Below are positions 45,195 through 54,420 of a stretch of 64,000 bases of DNA, piece after piece (position 1 is the first letter of the stretch; the number at the start of each line of letters is the position of its first letter). The stretch spans positions 1-64,000 of the forward strand of contig NZ_SUKC01000002.1 in the NCBI RefSeq assembly GCF_005047635.1, read 5' to 3'. This DNA comes from Arthrobacter sp. CAU 1506. Its GTDB lineage: Bacteria; Actinomycetota; Actinomycetes; Actinomycetales; Micrococcaceae. A program made the position numbers and the translations under genes. Under the pieces are notes generated by a model. That model worked only from the letters and a program-made list of their open reading frames with translations, ran no database searches and had not been told where the DNA came from.

Positions 45195-45232
45195 GAAAGC
45201 CCGGCTGCTCCAGAGGGAGCTGCCGGGCTTTC
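45195..45232 (-). terminator. Terminator of prfB
   Basis: GAAAGCCCGGC and its complement GCCGGGCTTTC form an 11-base stem that continues, with one mismatch, into GCTCC/GGAGC. It begins 14 bases after the prfB stop on the minus strand. It should isolate prfB from the LIV operon promoter located directly beyond it. Confidence 0.8.
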
Positions 45233-45245
45233 GTACGACGTTGGG

Positions 45246-46361
45246 TTAGTTTTCCGCGTTGCGGCTGTTGGCGCGCCAGCGGATGCCGGCATCGATGAAG
45301 TCGTCGATCTCGCCGTCCAGGACGGCACCGGTGTTCCCGACCTCATGTTCGGTGCGCAGGTCCTTGACCATTTGGTAGGGGTTCAGCACGTAGGAGCGCA
45401 TCTGGTCGCCCCACGAGGCCTTGACGTCGCCGGCGAGCGCCTTCTTCTCCGCATCCTGCTGCTCCTTCTTCAGCAGCAGCAGCCGGGACTGCAGCACGCG
45501 CAAGGCGGCGGCGCGGTTCTGGATCTGCGACTTTTCGTTCTGCATCGACACCACAATTCCGGTGGGAAGGTGGGTCAGCCGCACGGCGGAGTCGGTGGTG
45601 TTCACCGACTGGCCGCCCGGACCCGAGGAGCGGAACACATCCACCTTGATCTCGTTGTCCGGGATGTCGATCGAGTCGGTCTGTTCAATCAGCGGAATGA
45701 CTTCGACGGCGGCGAACGAGGTCTGGCGGCGGCCCTGGTTGTCGAACGGGCTGATCCGGACCAGGCGGTGGGTGCCTGCCTCCACCGAGAGCGTGCCGAA
45801 GGCGAACGGTGCCTTGACTTCAAAGGTGGCCGACTTCAGCCCGGCCTCTTCGGCATAGGACGTGTCCAGCACCTGCGTTGCATAACCATGGCGTTCGGCC
45901 CACCGCAGGTACATACGCATCAGCATTTCCGCGAAGTCGGCAGCGTCAACGCCACCGGCGCCGGAACGGATGGTCACCACGGCCTCGCGCTCGTCATACT
46001 CCCCCGACAGCAAGGTGACGACTTCGAGTTCGGATAGTGCCTTCTTGAGCGCATTCAGTTCGCTGGCGGCCTCCGCCATGGAGTCTTCGTCGCCGGCGTC
46101 CTGGCCCAGTTCCACCAGGACCTCAAGATCGTCGATCCGCGCGGCGAGCTTCTCCAGCCGCTCCAGTTCGCTCTGGCGGTGCGAGAGTTTGGACGTGATC
46201 TTCTGCGCCGCGGCCGGGTCGTCCCACAGATCCGGCACGCCCGCCTGCTCGCTCAGCTCGGCGATGTCCTTGCGGATCGTCTCCACATCGGAGACTGCTT
46301 CAATGGAGTCATACGTGGCGCGCAATGCGCGGATTTCAGCGGGAAAGTCGATCTCAGCCAT
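45246..46361 (-). CDS. prfB: Peptide chain release factor 2
   Basis: The 371-residue RF2 recognises UGA and UAA stop codons. It shows the tripeptide anticodon SPF ([15 protein letters not shown]) and the GGQ hydrolysis motif ([14 protein letters not shown]). The frame is continuous, with no in-frame UGA or programmed frameshift near codon 25, as is usual in high-GC actinobacteria. The expected downstream neighbour ftsE is 9.4 kb away, displaced by the LIV operon. Confidence 0.95.
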   Translation of the reverse strand: MAEIDFPAEIRALRATYDSIEAVSDVETIRKDIAELSEQAGVPDLWDDPAAAQKITSKLSHRQSELERLEKLAARIDDLEVLVELGQDAGDEDSMAEAASELNALKKALSELEVVTLLSGEYDEREAVVTIRSGAGGVDAADFAEMLMRMYLRWAERHGYATQVLDTSYAEEAGLKSATFEVKAPFAFGTLSVEAGTHRLVRISPFDNQGRRQTSFAAVEVIPLIEQTDSIDIPDNEIKVDVFRSSGPGGQSVNTTDSAVRLTHLPTGIVVSMQNEKSQIQNRAAALRVLQSRLLLLKKEQQDAEKKALAGDVKASWGDQMRSYVLNPYQMVKDLRTEHEVGNTGAVLDGEIDDFIDAGIRWRANSRNAEN

Positions 46362-46646
46362 GGTTCTTCAAGCGTACGCCATGGCGAGGAATCCTCTCCC
46401 CCGGCGGGTCTGGCCTTCGTCCGGGCTCCTCCACGCGTAGCCCCGGCGGCTGCGGTGTCACGGCACAGGCCCCCGTGGCCGATCCCGTTGCTACCGCGGC
46501 AAAACTTGCCCGCTCTTCCTGCCTGCCTCTAGCTCCCGCGCGTTGCTTGCAATAACCTTTGGGAGTGCGAAGGTGCAGGTTGTTCACGCGCCGCGTACGG
46601 GGACGAGGGCATCCTGATTTACATTCCACCTTGTGGGGAGGCTGCA

Positions 46647-48074
46647 ATGTCCAGTCAAAGTCACCGTCCGGCTCAAAGCCGGCGACAGCGGCACAAGCCC
46701 GAAAGCCGGCAGGAAAGCCGGCCGCCGCATACAAAAAGATTTCGAAACCTATTGGGGGCTTTCAGCGCGCTGGTCTTGGCCGCCGCAACCATTGTCGCCG
46801 CGTCCGGCCCAGCAGCAGCTGAGGAAGAAAGTGGCTACACCGTCGTCCTCAAGGACAACGTCACGAATGTCGACTCCACCGCCGCAGCGCAGCAGAAGAA
46901 ATACGGGTTCACGCTCTCCAGCACCTATGAGCACGGGCTGAAAGGCTACTCGGGGACCATGACGTCCGCGGAGGAAGCAGAGCTCGGCGCCGATCCCGCC
47001 ATTGCATTCATCGCTCCGGAGCGGAAATTCACCTTGGCCGACGACGAAGCGGATGGCCCTGAGCCACCCGCGGTCACCGGGTTCCTGCCAACGTGGTGGC
47101 TGCGGGTCGGCGGCACAGAGGACGAGGCAGCTGACAACGGGACGGAGATCTCGGTCAACACCGCAGTCATCGACACCGGCATCGACAGCTCGCACCCGGA
47201 CCTGAACGTCGTTGGCGGCGTGGATTGCTCGTCTGGCACCGCCGTCGAAGTTACTCCCGTTGACCACAACGGCCACGGAACGATGGTTGCCGGCGTTATC
47301 GCCGCGAAGAACAACACCTTTGGAGTGATCGGCACCGCCTACGGCGCCCCGCTCTGGTCCGTCCGGGTGATGTCTGACAGCGGCACGATCTCAGAGGCCG
47401 CGCTGTTGTGCGCCGCCGACTGGGTGGTCTCCACCCGCACGGACTCGGACCAGCAGAATGACATCCAGGTGGTCAACATCAGCATCGGCGGGCCCGGCCA
47501 AGACCAGGGCTCCTGCGGCAACGGGGTGGATCCCCTGCACCAGATGATTTGCCAGGGGGTCGAGCAGGGCATCACCTGGACGGTTGCCGCCGGCAATGAG
47601 GCCGCGGACTTTGCGACCACTGTCCCGGCAACGTATGACGAAGTCCTCACCGCCACCGCCATGGCGGACTACGACGGCCGCCCCGGCGGAGAGGCAACTC
47701 CGATCTGCAGCGGCGGGACTGTGCCCAGCGCCGACGACGATTTCGCCAATTTCTCCAACTTTGCCACCGAAGCAGCAGACCAGCAGCACACCGTTGCCGG
47801 GCCCGGAGTCTGCATCACCTCTACCTACCCTGGCGGCCTCTACAACACGGCGCACGGCACCAGCTTTGCGAGTCCGGCAGTTGCCGGCTCGGTGGCCCGC
47901 TGCATCTATAGCGGGGCGTGCCAAGGCGGCGGGTCGTCAGTGATGCAACAGTTCCTTGCCGCCGTCGAGCAATACAACAATGAGGACCCTCGCTTCGGGT
48001 TCACCGGGGACCCGCTTCGGCCGTCGTCCGGCCAGTACTTCGGCTACCTCACCACATCCACCCTAGGGTTCTAG
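46647..48074 (+). CDS. Secreted S8 (subtilisin-like) serine peptidase
   Basis: The 475-residue protein has a long basic N-region and a Sec signal helix (LLGAFSALVLAAATIVAASGPAAA). An inhibitor-I9-like propeptide follows (YTVVLKDNVT ... FIAPERKF), then the peptidase domain. The triad is visible as Asp in AVIDTGID, His in NGHGTMVAG and Ser in GTSFASPAVAG, with the oxyanion Asn in AAGNEA. Several Cys residues may form disulfides outside the cell. GGGAGG lies six bases before the ATG. It probably acts as an exoenzyme for protein degradation. Confidence 0.9.
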   Translation: MSSQSHRPAQSRRQRHKPESRQESRPPHTKRFRNLLGAFSALVLAAATIVAASGPAAAEEESGYTVVLKDNVTNVDSTAAAQQKKYGFTLSSTYEHGLKGYSGTMTSAEEAELGADPAIAFIAPERKFTLADDEADGPEPPAVTGFLPTWWLRVGGTEDEAADNGTEISVNTAVIDTGIDSSHPDLNVVGGVDCSSGTAVEVTPVDHNGHGTMVAGVIAAKNNTFGVIGTAYGAPLWSVRVMSDSGTISEAALLCAADWVVSTRTDSDQQNDIQVVNISIGGPGQDQGSCGNGVDPLHQMICQGVEQGITWTVAAGNEAADFATTVPATYDEVLTATAMADYDGRPGGEATPICSGGTVPSADDDFANFSNFATEAADQQHTVAGPGVCITSTYPGGLYNTAHGTSFASPAVAGSVARCIYSGACQGGGSSVMQQFLAAVEQYNNEDPRFGFTGDPLRPSSGQYFGYLTTSTLGF

Positions 48075-48174
48075 AGGATCCCAGCGCGGTGCGTCTCTTC
48101 CGCGCTGTGACGGGGCCTTGCCTTGCTGCCGACCGGGGGCGCGAGCTCCCGGCCGGCGTCTGTAGCTGTGGGAG

Positions 48175-48591
48175 CTACATCTGGACGACGCCGGTCTGCT
48201 GAAGCAGCTTCAGCATGTCGGTCGAGCCCCAGTGCTCCACTACTTTCCCGTCCTGGATGCGGATGATGTCGATGCCGCTGAACTCCACCGTGTTGCCGGT
48301 GGCAGCCGTCCCCATGAGGTCACCCTGGTGGGTACCGGTGAGGACAACGCGGGCCGCCTCCAGATCTCCATCGACCATCGTGGGCTCGATGGCCTTCGCC
48401 CTGATGTCCGGGAAAGCCGATCTGAACGTCTTCACGTAGAACTTGATGCCGTCCAGACCGGACGGCTGCCCGGGCATGGGCTCTTCATGATCCGTGTAGT
48501 TTTCGCTGCCCAACTCGTCAATCAGATCAAGATTTCCTCCCTCCATGACTTCCCGATAGAACCGCTCAATCAGTCCTGATCCGCCAGCCAT
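48175..48591 (-). CDS. SnoaL-like ester cyclase family protein
   Basis: The 138-residue protein has the SnoaL/NTF2-like fold pattern (LIERFYREVMEGGNLDLIDEL, YTDHEEPMPG, DGKVVEHWGSTDMLKLLQQTG). Members include polyketide cyclases and many uncharacterised small-molecule-binding proteins. Ester cyclase is the customary annotation, but no activity can be inferred. AAGGAA precedes the ATG. It diverges from an alpha/beta hydrolase gene. A small hairpin (TGTAGCT/AGCTACA, 48161-48179) overlaps its stop codon. Confidence 0.8.
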   Translation of the reverse strand: MAGGSGLIERFYREVMEGGNLDLIDELGSENYTDHEEPMPGQPSGLDGIKFYVKTFRSAFPDIRAKAIEPTMVDGDLEAARVVLTGTHQGDLMGTAATGNTVEFSGIDIIRIQDGKVVEHWGSTDMLKLLQQTGVVQM

Positions 48592-48776
48592 TTCTGATTC
48601 CTTTCCTCGGTTCTAAATGCCCCCGGAATAAGGCTCCCACCGGCGCCGCTGCGACACGCCGCATACACGTGGCTCCCACGGTGTGCAGGACTCCAGCTAT
48701 AGCCGAAGAATGCGGGCTCTTCCGGCCTTGGTGCTGTTAGGCTGATCGGGTTTTGGCGGGTTTGAACGGGGGAAGC

Positions 48777-49658
48777 GTGTACGAGGAAAAGTCCTGCACT
48801 CTGGGTGATGGCCGCACGTTGGCCTACTTCGATCTTGGCGATCCCTCCGGCCCGCCGGTGCTGCACCACCATGGGGCACCCAGCGGCAAGCTGGAAACCG
48901 CGTTCTTCAACCTCGGCGAGGCCGCGGCCAAGGCCGGTGTCCGGCTGCTGGCGGTGGACCGGCCGGGAATTGGCGGGTCCACGCCCAGACTGGGCCGCAC
49001 CCTTCTTGAATGGGCCGACGACGTCGAAGCATTCGCGGACAGGCTGGGCCTGGGGAAGTTCAGCGTGATGGGGTATTCGATGGGAACCCCGTCGGCCCTC
49101 GCCTGCCTGCACGGTATTCCGCACCGCCTTAACGGAGTCAGCATCGTCTCCGGATCCGGCCCCTCCGACGTCCCCGGACTGGCCGACGGCCGGTCGTCCG
49201 ACGTCGCCCGGGTCCTCAGGTTCGCGCAGCACCGCCCGCGGCTGACGTCCGCCGTGCTGGCCTTCATGAAGTTCGGCACCCGCAGCCCGGAGAAGATGAT
49301 CGCCGCGTCCGGCAAGAGCATGCCGGAAGCGGACCAGGCAGTCGCGGCCCGGTCCGGAGCCGCACCCCGCTTCGCCGCCTTCCTCGCGGACGCGATGCGG
49401 AACGGTACCACTGGAGTGCGCGACGACATGAGGCTCGCCGCGTCGCCGTGGGGCTTCACCGTGGCAGACTCTGGTGTGCCGGCGTTCATCTGGCACGGAA
49501 CGGTGGACCGGAATGTTCCGGTGGCGACGGCGCGCTGGCTCTCCGAGCGGCTGCCTTCCGCTCAGCTGAAGCTGGTTGAGGACGGCGGGCACATCTCCGT
49601 ACTGGATGCCTCCGCCGAAACGGTCCTCGAGCAGCTCCACCAACAAGCGCTTCGGTAA
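48777..49658 (+). CDS. Alpha/beta hydrolase
   Basis: The 293-residue protein has LHHHGAPSGKLE (HG oxyanion block), nucleophile elbow GYSMGTPSA with catalytic Ser, WHGTVDRNVP with the acid, and GGHIS with the His. The sequence lacks a signal peptide, so it is probably cytosolic. TTG codons at 48753 and 48762 are in frame. The GTG at 48777 is chosen because a GGGGGA stretch precedes it, although its spacing is short. The substrate is unknown. It converges on the Tad pilus operon. Confidence 0.82.
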   Translation: MYEEKSCTLGDGRTLAYFDLGDPSGPPVLHHHGAPSGKLETAFFNLGEAAAKAGVRLLAVDRPGIGGSTPRLGRTLLEWADDVEAFADRLGLGKFSVMGYSMGTPSALACLHGIPHRLNGVSIVSGSGPSDVPGLADGRSSDVARVLRFAQHRPRLTSAVLAFMKFGTRSPEKMIAASGKSMPEADQAVAARSGAAPRFAAFLADAMRNGTTGVRDDMRLAASPWGFTVADSGVPAFIWHGTVDRNVPVATARWLSERLPSAQLKLVEDGGHISVLDASAETVLEQLHQQALR

Positions 49659-49716
49659 CTGCTCAACGACAGGCCGGGCCATAGCCAGCCGAACCGGTGC
49701 GGATTCCCCGTCCGTG

Positions 49717-50220
49717 TCAGCGCCTGAGCTCGGAGCGGGCGTCGCTGGATACAGTCACCGGAATGCCCGCGGGGACCAGGAAATTGACCAATGGTGGCCG
49801 GACTACCGCGCTCAGCTCGACATGGGCCGTGCGCCGCTCCGGCGAGCCGGTGCCACGGCCAACCGTCAACTGGTCGAATCTCCCGTACGCATCCGTCTCT
49901 GACAAGTAGCGCAGGACCGATCCCCGCACGGATTCGGCGTCCAACGATGGGACAGGAGCACCTGAGCCAGCCTCGACGTCGGCCAAGGCAAAAGTATCTG
50001 CGGCTGCCAGCGCCGCCCCGTCCGCAACGGACAGCAGCTTCTTCGTTTCGACGTAGACGGTGGATGCTCCCATCACCACCGTCAGGATCAGCAGGCTCAA
50101 TAAGACGAAGCCGATCAGCAGAACCATCACTTGGCCGCCGTCGTCCTTCCGCCACTGCCGTTTGCCGGCTCCTGCACGGCCGCCCCTCACTCTGGTGTGC
50201 GCGGCTGCTTCGGCCGTCAT
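49717..50220 (-). CDS. TadG-related pilus assembly protein
   Basis: The 167-residue protein has a short basic cytosolic start, one hydrophobic helix (GGQVMVLLIGFVLLSLLILTVVMGAS) and an exterior domain beginning ETKKLLSVADGAALAAAD. This is the pattern of TadG/TadE-like pseudopilins with a GGQ-type processing region. It is the last gene of the Tad operon. Its start overlaps the preceding gene by four bases. Confidence 0.75.
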   Translation of the reverse strand: MTAEAAAHTRVRGGRAGAGKRQWRKDDGGQVMVLLIGFVLLSLLILTVVMGASTVYVETKKLLSVADGAALAAADTFALADVEAGSGAPVPSLDAESVRGSVLRYLSETDAYGRFDQLTVGRGTGSPERRTAHVELSAVVRPPLVNFLVPAGIPVTVSSDARSELRR

Positions 50221-50684
50221 CCGTACCGCTCCACAATCTGCGTCGCCGAGGAGTTCACCGTGGCCATGCTGAGTCCAGTGCCTTGCAGCAGGGGCAAGGG
50301 CACTGAAATTGATGCTTGCGCCGTAACGGTCGAGCCGGGGTCCAGGCACGCCCCGTTGCCGCAGCTGATCCTGAGGTCCAGTTGATCCGGGTCAATACCG
50401 AAGTCTCCGGCAGCAAAGAGCGCTGCCTGATGCGCGGCCTGGCTTCCAGCGGCGGCCTCGTCGGATCCGGCATACACTTTAGCCGCTTGGTCGGCCGCGT
50501 TCACCACCGCAAAAGAGGCGGCTTGGACCTGCGAAACGGCGATAACGAAGTAGACCACCGGCACCAAAAGCAACGTTCCCAAGAAGACGAACTCAACCAC
50601 CGCACTTCCCGCCTCGCCTCCCCGTCCGTCGCCCAGGCAGTCCCTCAGCCGCTGGCGGAGGCAGTCAGCGTGGAAGCGCCGCAT
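50217..50684 (-). CDS. TadE-like pilus assembly protein (second of two)
   Basis: The 155-residue protein has the TadE signature GEAGSAVVEFVFLGTLLLVPVVY, in which AGSAxVEF precedes the membrane helix, followed by an extracellular domain with a Cys pair (CGNGAC). TadE-type minor pseudopilins are needed for Flp pilus assembly. The ATG at 50684 lies within the upstream tadE-like gene, overlapping it by 20 bases. Confidence 0.78.
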   Translation of the reverse strand: MRRFHADCLRQRLRDCLGDGRGGEAGSAVVEFVFLGTLLLVPVVYFVIAVSQVQAASFAVVNAADQAAKVYAGSDEAAAGSQAAHQAALFAAGDFGIDPDQLDLRISCGNGACLDPGSTVTAQASISVPLPLLQGTGLSMATVNSSATQIVERYG

Positions 50685-51117
50685 GACCGTGGACTTCCAA
50701 GGCACCGCGCGGGCCGACAAGCCCCAGCGCCGGCAGTGGCGCGCGGACCGTGACCCGCATCGTGCGCACGCCGGACCGGAGCACCTCCTCAACGTGGACA
50801 TCTTGGGCGTAATCGTCGGTCAGCGCAGCGGAGATCAAGGCAACGGTCCGTTCCTGGGCGTCGGCCGCGCCTCGATCGGCCAGGGTTCCGTAGCGGGCAC
50901 CGGACCCTGCGGCGTCAATCAGTGTGTTGCGCACGTGCAGGACCAAGGTCAGCTGCATGATCGACACAAAGATCAGGGTGAGGACTCCGCCCACCAAAAC
51001 GAAGTCCACGCTGGCCGAGCCACGATCGGTCTGGCGGCCCGGCTCATTGCTTGGACTACGGCAAACCACACATTCGGTTGACCGCCGCAAGCGGCGGACC
51101 CAGCGACTCGATCCCAC
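50665..51117 (-). CDS. TadE-like pilus assembly protein (first of two)
   Basis: The 150-residue protein has RGSASVDFVLVGGVLTLIFVSIMQ, a TadE-type motif and helix with Asp in place of the usual Glu (SVDF rather than AVEF), then an exterior domain. The GTG at 51117 lies one base after the stop of the small pilin-like gene. The basic N-terminus has two cysteines of unknown significance. Confidence 0.75.
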   Translation of the reverse strand: MGSSRWVRRLRRSTECVVCRSPSNEPGRQTDRGSASVDFVLVGGVLTLIFVSIMQLTLVLHVRNTLIDAAGSGARYGTLADRGAADAQERTVALISAALTDDYAQDVHVEEVLRSGVRTMRVTVRAPLPALGLVGPRGALEVHGHAALPR

Positions 51118-51118
51118 G

Positions 51119-51349
51119 TCAGGGCTGCGTCACGCGGCCGATTGCGTCATTGAACAGCCCTTCCAAGGCGGGTTTCGCTAGAGCCAAGATGCCTGCCACG
51201 AGGACTGCCGACATCAGTGTGATCATCACCCACCCGGGGACATCCCCGCGTTCGCCGTCGTCGGATCGAATCGAGTTTCTCAGGCGATCCAGTCCCCCGC
51301 TCCACAAGAGCGCCAACGTGGCAACGACCGTGAGCGATAGTTTCGTCAT
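51119..51349 (-). CDS. Small pilin-like membrane protein of the Tad locus
   Basis: The 76-residue protein has an N-terminal helix, a charged middle (RSDDGERGDVPGWV) and a second helix (MITLMSAVLVAGILALAKPALEGLF). The RGDVPGWVxxTLM block recurs, to my recollection, in small proteins of actinobacterial Tad loci. It sits where the Flp pilin gene is normally found, yet lacks the canonical GxxxxEY processing motif. It may be the pilin or an accessory subunit. AAGGA is nine bases before the ATG. Confidence 0.6.
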   Translation of the reverse strand: MTKLSLTVVATLALLWSGGLDRLRNSIRSDDGERGDVPGWVMITLMSAVLVAGILALAKPALEGLFNDAIGRVTQP

Positions 51350-51401
51350 GTCTTCGTTCCTTCCCAGTATGCGATTTGGCTCATGAGGCTTCCTCTCTGC
51401 T

Positions 51402-52343
51402 TCACCATCCGAGATTGATCAGCGCAATGCCCGGATACACCGCAAACAGCACCGTCAGCGGCAGAACACCGAAAACGAGCGGCACCATCATGCCAATTTC
51501 CTTCTTTCCGGCCGACTCCATGAGATTCCGTTTCGCCATATCCCGTACATCCTGCGCTTGGGCCCGCAAGACATCGGCCAGCGGGGTTCCGCGTTCAACA
51601 GCCACCGTGATCCCGTCGACGAAACGCACCAGCGCGGGCAAACGGGTCCGATGCGAAAACTCCTGCAGCGCCGTTAGTACCGGAGTGCCGGATCGAGTCT
51701 GGGCAAGCACCACGGCAAATTCCTCGGCCAGTTCACCGTGAGCGCTGCGGCAGACTCTCTCCAGTGCACCGGTCGCGCTTTCCCCAGCGCTGACTGCAAG
51801 TGCCATCAGCTCCGCCAAGCTGGGGAATTCCGCCAGCATCTTTGCTTCGCGGCGATGAATCTGGGCGGTCAAGAGATAATCCCGCAGCATGAACCCGCCG
51901 GCGGCCAGCCCCACGGTCAGAATGACTGCGAGTACTGGATCCAGCGACCCTCCTGCCGCAGATGTCATCGTCCACGCGATGCCAATGAGCAAGCCCGCCG
52001 CGGCCCAGATCAATTGCTCGGCGCGAAAATCCATCGTGCTCTGTTTGCGGCCAGCTTGCAGCAACCGCTTCGACAACAAGGTCGAACCGACATTGAATTG
52101 CCCGAGCCAAGCGACCGAGTCACGCAGCACCGGGCGGAAAATTCGTTCCAAGGGGCCGAACGGCGTGAGATTTCCCGGCGCGCTGTCCAGCAGTCGGGAC
52201 TTCAGTTCGATCGCCTTCAACTGAGGCGCAATACGATCGGCAAATCTCGTGGGGCGGAAGAACGGCAACCGCATAGCCGTCAGCCACAGGCCCACTCCCA
52301 GGGCAATGCCGACCAACACTGTCAAAGCCGCCGTGTGACTCAT
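51402..52343 (-). CDS. tadC: Type II secretion F-domain protein TadC
   Basis: The 313-residue inner-membrane protein has the T2SSF domain (LAEFPSLAELMALAVSAGESATGALERVCRS, LPALVRFVDGITVAVERGTPLADVLRAQAQDVR) and three to four hydrophobic helices. TadB and TadC together form the platform on which the TadA motor acts. It starts with a four-base overlap with tadB. Confidence 0.85.
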   Translation of the reverse strand: MSHTAALTVLVGIALGVGLWLTAMRLPFFRPTRFADRIAPQLKAIELKSRLLDSAPGNLTPFGPLERIFRPVLRDSVAWLGQFNVGSTLLSKRLLQAGRKQSTMDFRAEQLIWAAAGLLIGIAWTMTSAAGGSLDPVLAVILTVGLAAGGFMLRDYLLTAQIHRREAKMLAEFPSLAELMALAVSAGESATGALERVCRSAHGELAEEFAVVLAQTRSGTPVLTALQEFSHRTRLPALVRFVDGITVAVERGTPLADVLRAQAQDVRDMAKRNLMESAGKKEIGMMVPLVFGVLPLTVLFAVYPGIALINLGW

Positions 52344-53197
52344 CGGAGTACCCGCTCCTCTTCCGGGAGCGATCCGATGCGCAGCATGACGCGATAGCAG
52401 ACCACCGATACCACCAGCCCGCCCAGCAGGACGGCGGCTCCGGGCGCCGTGTTGTAGGCAGCCACAGCTTCCGGCCTGGTGGCCAGCAGCATCAAAATGA
52501 TCCACGGCGCAGCAACGGCAAGCCGGGCGGCATTGACCGTCCAGGATTGCCGGGCCTCAAGCTCACTGCGGGTCCTTGCGCTGTCGCGGAGGAAGTCCGC
52601 CAAGGTTCCGAGCAATCTGCCCAGATCGGTACCGCCGACCTCCCGCGTCATGCGCAGCGCCTCCACAATCCGGTCAGCGACGGGATCCGCTAGCCTGGCC
52701 TTGAGCCGTTCCAAAGCATCGTCGAAATGACCGCCTGCCCGGTAATCGGCGGCGAACCCGCTGAAGGCCGGCCGCAACTCCACCGGTCCGCGCGTTCCCA
52801 ACTGAACCAGGGCCTCGGGCAGGGACAGCCCCGCGCGGATGGCGGACCGCAGATGGTCGACGACGTCCGGCCAGATTTCGCGGAGAGCGGCGGTCCGGCG
52901 GCGTGCCCTCCAGCGCACGAGAACGAGCGGGAGCCAGCCTCCGAACAGTCCGAAACAGGCTGCGATCGGGCCGGATGACGTCAGCGCGAAAACGATCAGG
53001 GAGGTTGCCGCGGCCATTCCTACACAGCTGGCCAGGAGCGCTTTCGACGAGACCTTCTCGATACCGGCCTGGTTGATGACGAGCTGGAGCCGGCCAGGCC
53101 GCTTCGGCCGCGGTGCTGTGGCCGGCGGTTTTTCCCAGCAAGACCACCACACCAAAAACAGCCCGATACCGCCTACAAGTCCCGCCGCTGCCGTCAT
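52340..53197 (-). CDS. tadB: Type II secretion F-domain protein TadB
   Basis: The 285-residue membrane protein carries a T2SSF domain (PDVVDHLRSAIRAGLSLPEALVQLGTRGP, VEALRMTREVGGTDLGRLLGTLADFLRD) between N- and C-terminal helices. It is the partner of TadC. The start overlaps the tadA stop by four bases. Confidence 0.85.
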   Translation of the reverse strand: MTAAAGLVGGIGLFLVWWSCWEKPPATAPRPKRPGRLQLVINQAGIEKVSSKALLASCVGMAAATSLIVFALTSSGPIAACFGLFGGWLPLVLVRWRARRRTAALREIWPDVVDHLRSAIRAGLSLPEALVQLGTRGPVELRPAFSGFAADYRAGGHFDDALERLKARLADPVADRIVEALRMTREVGGTDLGRLLGTLADFLRDSARTRSELEARQSWTVNAARLAVAAPWIILMLLATRPEAVAAYNTAPGAAVLLGGLVVSVVCYRVMLRIGSLPEEERVLR

Positions 53198-54420
53198 GGC
53201 ACAGGTTCCAGCAGCTGCATGACCTCGTATCCGGCACGCGCAAACTTTTCCTCGGCCGGACTCGCGGAAGGGCTGACTTCCAACCTGCCGCCCTGCCGAC
53301 TGAAGACGGTGGACGTCTCGATAATGCCGTTTTCCACTCGGCGGCCCAGCGAGACAATCTCCACCACGTGCCTCCGGCCGTCGGGCCTACGGGCACAATG
53401 GACGACAAGATCAATACAGGACGCCACTGTGGGGACCACGAAGGCGGATGAGATGTTCTGGCCCGCCAGCAGCGGCAGCGTACAAATCTTGGTGATTGCG
53501 TCGTGGGCGCTATTTGCGTGGACGGTACACATGCCTGGCATGCCGCTGTTCAGCGCCACAAGCATGTCCAGACTTTCCGCTTCCCTGACCTCGCCGACAA
53601 TCAGCCGGTCGGGTCTCATCCGCAGGGCCTCTTTCACCAAGCGACGCAGCGGGATGGCTCCCTCGCCTTCCAGATTCGGCTGCCGGCACTGCAGCCCGAC
53701 GACGTCCCGCAGCGGCAATTGCAGTTCGAAAATCTCCTCCACCGTGACCACGCGCTCCCGGCTGCCAATAGCGGCCGCCAGACAGTTGAGCATCGTGGTC
53801 TTCCCCGCCTGCGTAGCTCCAGACACGAGGATGTTCAGGCCGCTGCTGACGGCCGCGGCGAGAAACCGGGCGGCTTCGGGAGTCAGCGAGCCGAGATCCA
53901 CCAAGTGCTCCAACCGGGAAGCGCGTGCAATGAACTTCCTGACGTTCACGGCCCAGTGCTGACGTGTGATGTCCGGAATGACCACATGCAGCCGGGATCC
54001 ATCCGGCAGGGCGGCATCCACAAAGGGCGAGGACAAGTCCAAACGGCGGCCGGAGGACTTGAGCATCCGCTCCACCAAATCCCTCACCTGTTGTTGCGTG
54101 AGCGTCACCGATGTCAGCTCCGACTCGCCGCTCCTGGCTACATAAACCTCCGAAGGGGAGTTGATCCAGATCTCTTCGATAGAGGGATCGTCCAGCAGCG
54201 GCTGCAACGGTCCGAATCCGGCCACGGCATCAAAAATGTACTTGCGTGCACGGTCCAGTTGCCCGAGCGGCGGAAGGGTTCCCAACAAAGAGCGTTCGTC
54301 ATAGTCAATCACCGCTGCTTCGACCAGACGCCGTACCTCCGGGCCTTGGCGGGCAGGGTCCAACCCCCGTTGGCGGATCAGTTCGCGGACCTCGCCCTCG
54401 ACGATCCGGATGGCATCCAT
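53194..54420 (-). CDS. tadA: Tad pilus assembly ATPase TadA/CpaF
   Basis: The 408-residue secretion ATPase has Walker A GATQAGKTT, an Asp-box-like VTVEEIFELQLP (usually IEDTAELQL), Walker B RLIVGEVREAESLDML and His-box TVHANSAHDAI. It provides energy for Flp pilus assembly. The ATG at 54420 is preceded by a run of eight G residues on the coding strand that forms its Shine-Dalgarno. It is the first gene of a seven-gene operon. No TadZ/Ssd, prepilin peptidase or RcpC gene is seen nearby. Confidence 0.9.
   Translation of the reverse strand: MDAIRIVEGEVRELIRQRGLDPARQGPEVRRLVEAAVIDYDERSLLGTLPPLGQLDRARKYIFDAVAGFGPLQPLLDDPSIEEIWINSPSEVYVARSGESELTSVTLTQQQVRDLVERMLKSSGRRLDLSSPFVDAALPDGSRLHVVIPDITRQHWAVNVRKFIARASRLEHLVDLGSLTPEAARFLAAAVSSGLNILVSGATQAGKTTMLNCLAAAIGSRERVVTVEEIFELQLPLRDVVGLQCRQPNLEGEGAIPLRRLVKEALRMRPDRLIVGEVREAESLDMLVALNSGMPGMCTVHANSAHDAITKICTLPLLAGQNISSAFVVPTVASCIDLVVHCARRPDGRRHVVEIVSLGRRVENGIIETSTVFSRQGGRLEVSPSASPAEEKFARAGYEVMQLLEPVP

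Noticed and set aside
44908-45245. Riboswitch or small RNA in the region upstream of the LIV operon
   Set aside because: Beyond the promoter, operator and prfB terminator no conserved aptamer-like structure is recognisable.
45246-46361. Programmed +1 frameshift in prfB
   Set aside because: The RF2 frame is uninterrupted from ATG to stop, with no internal TGA near codon 25.
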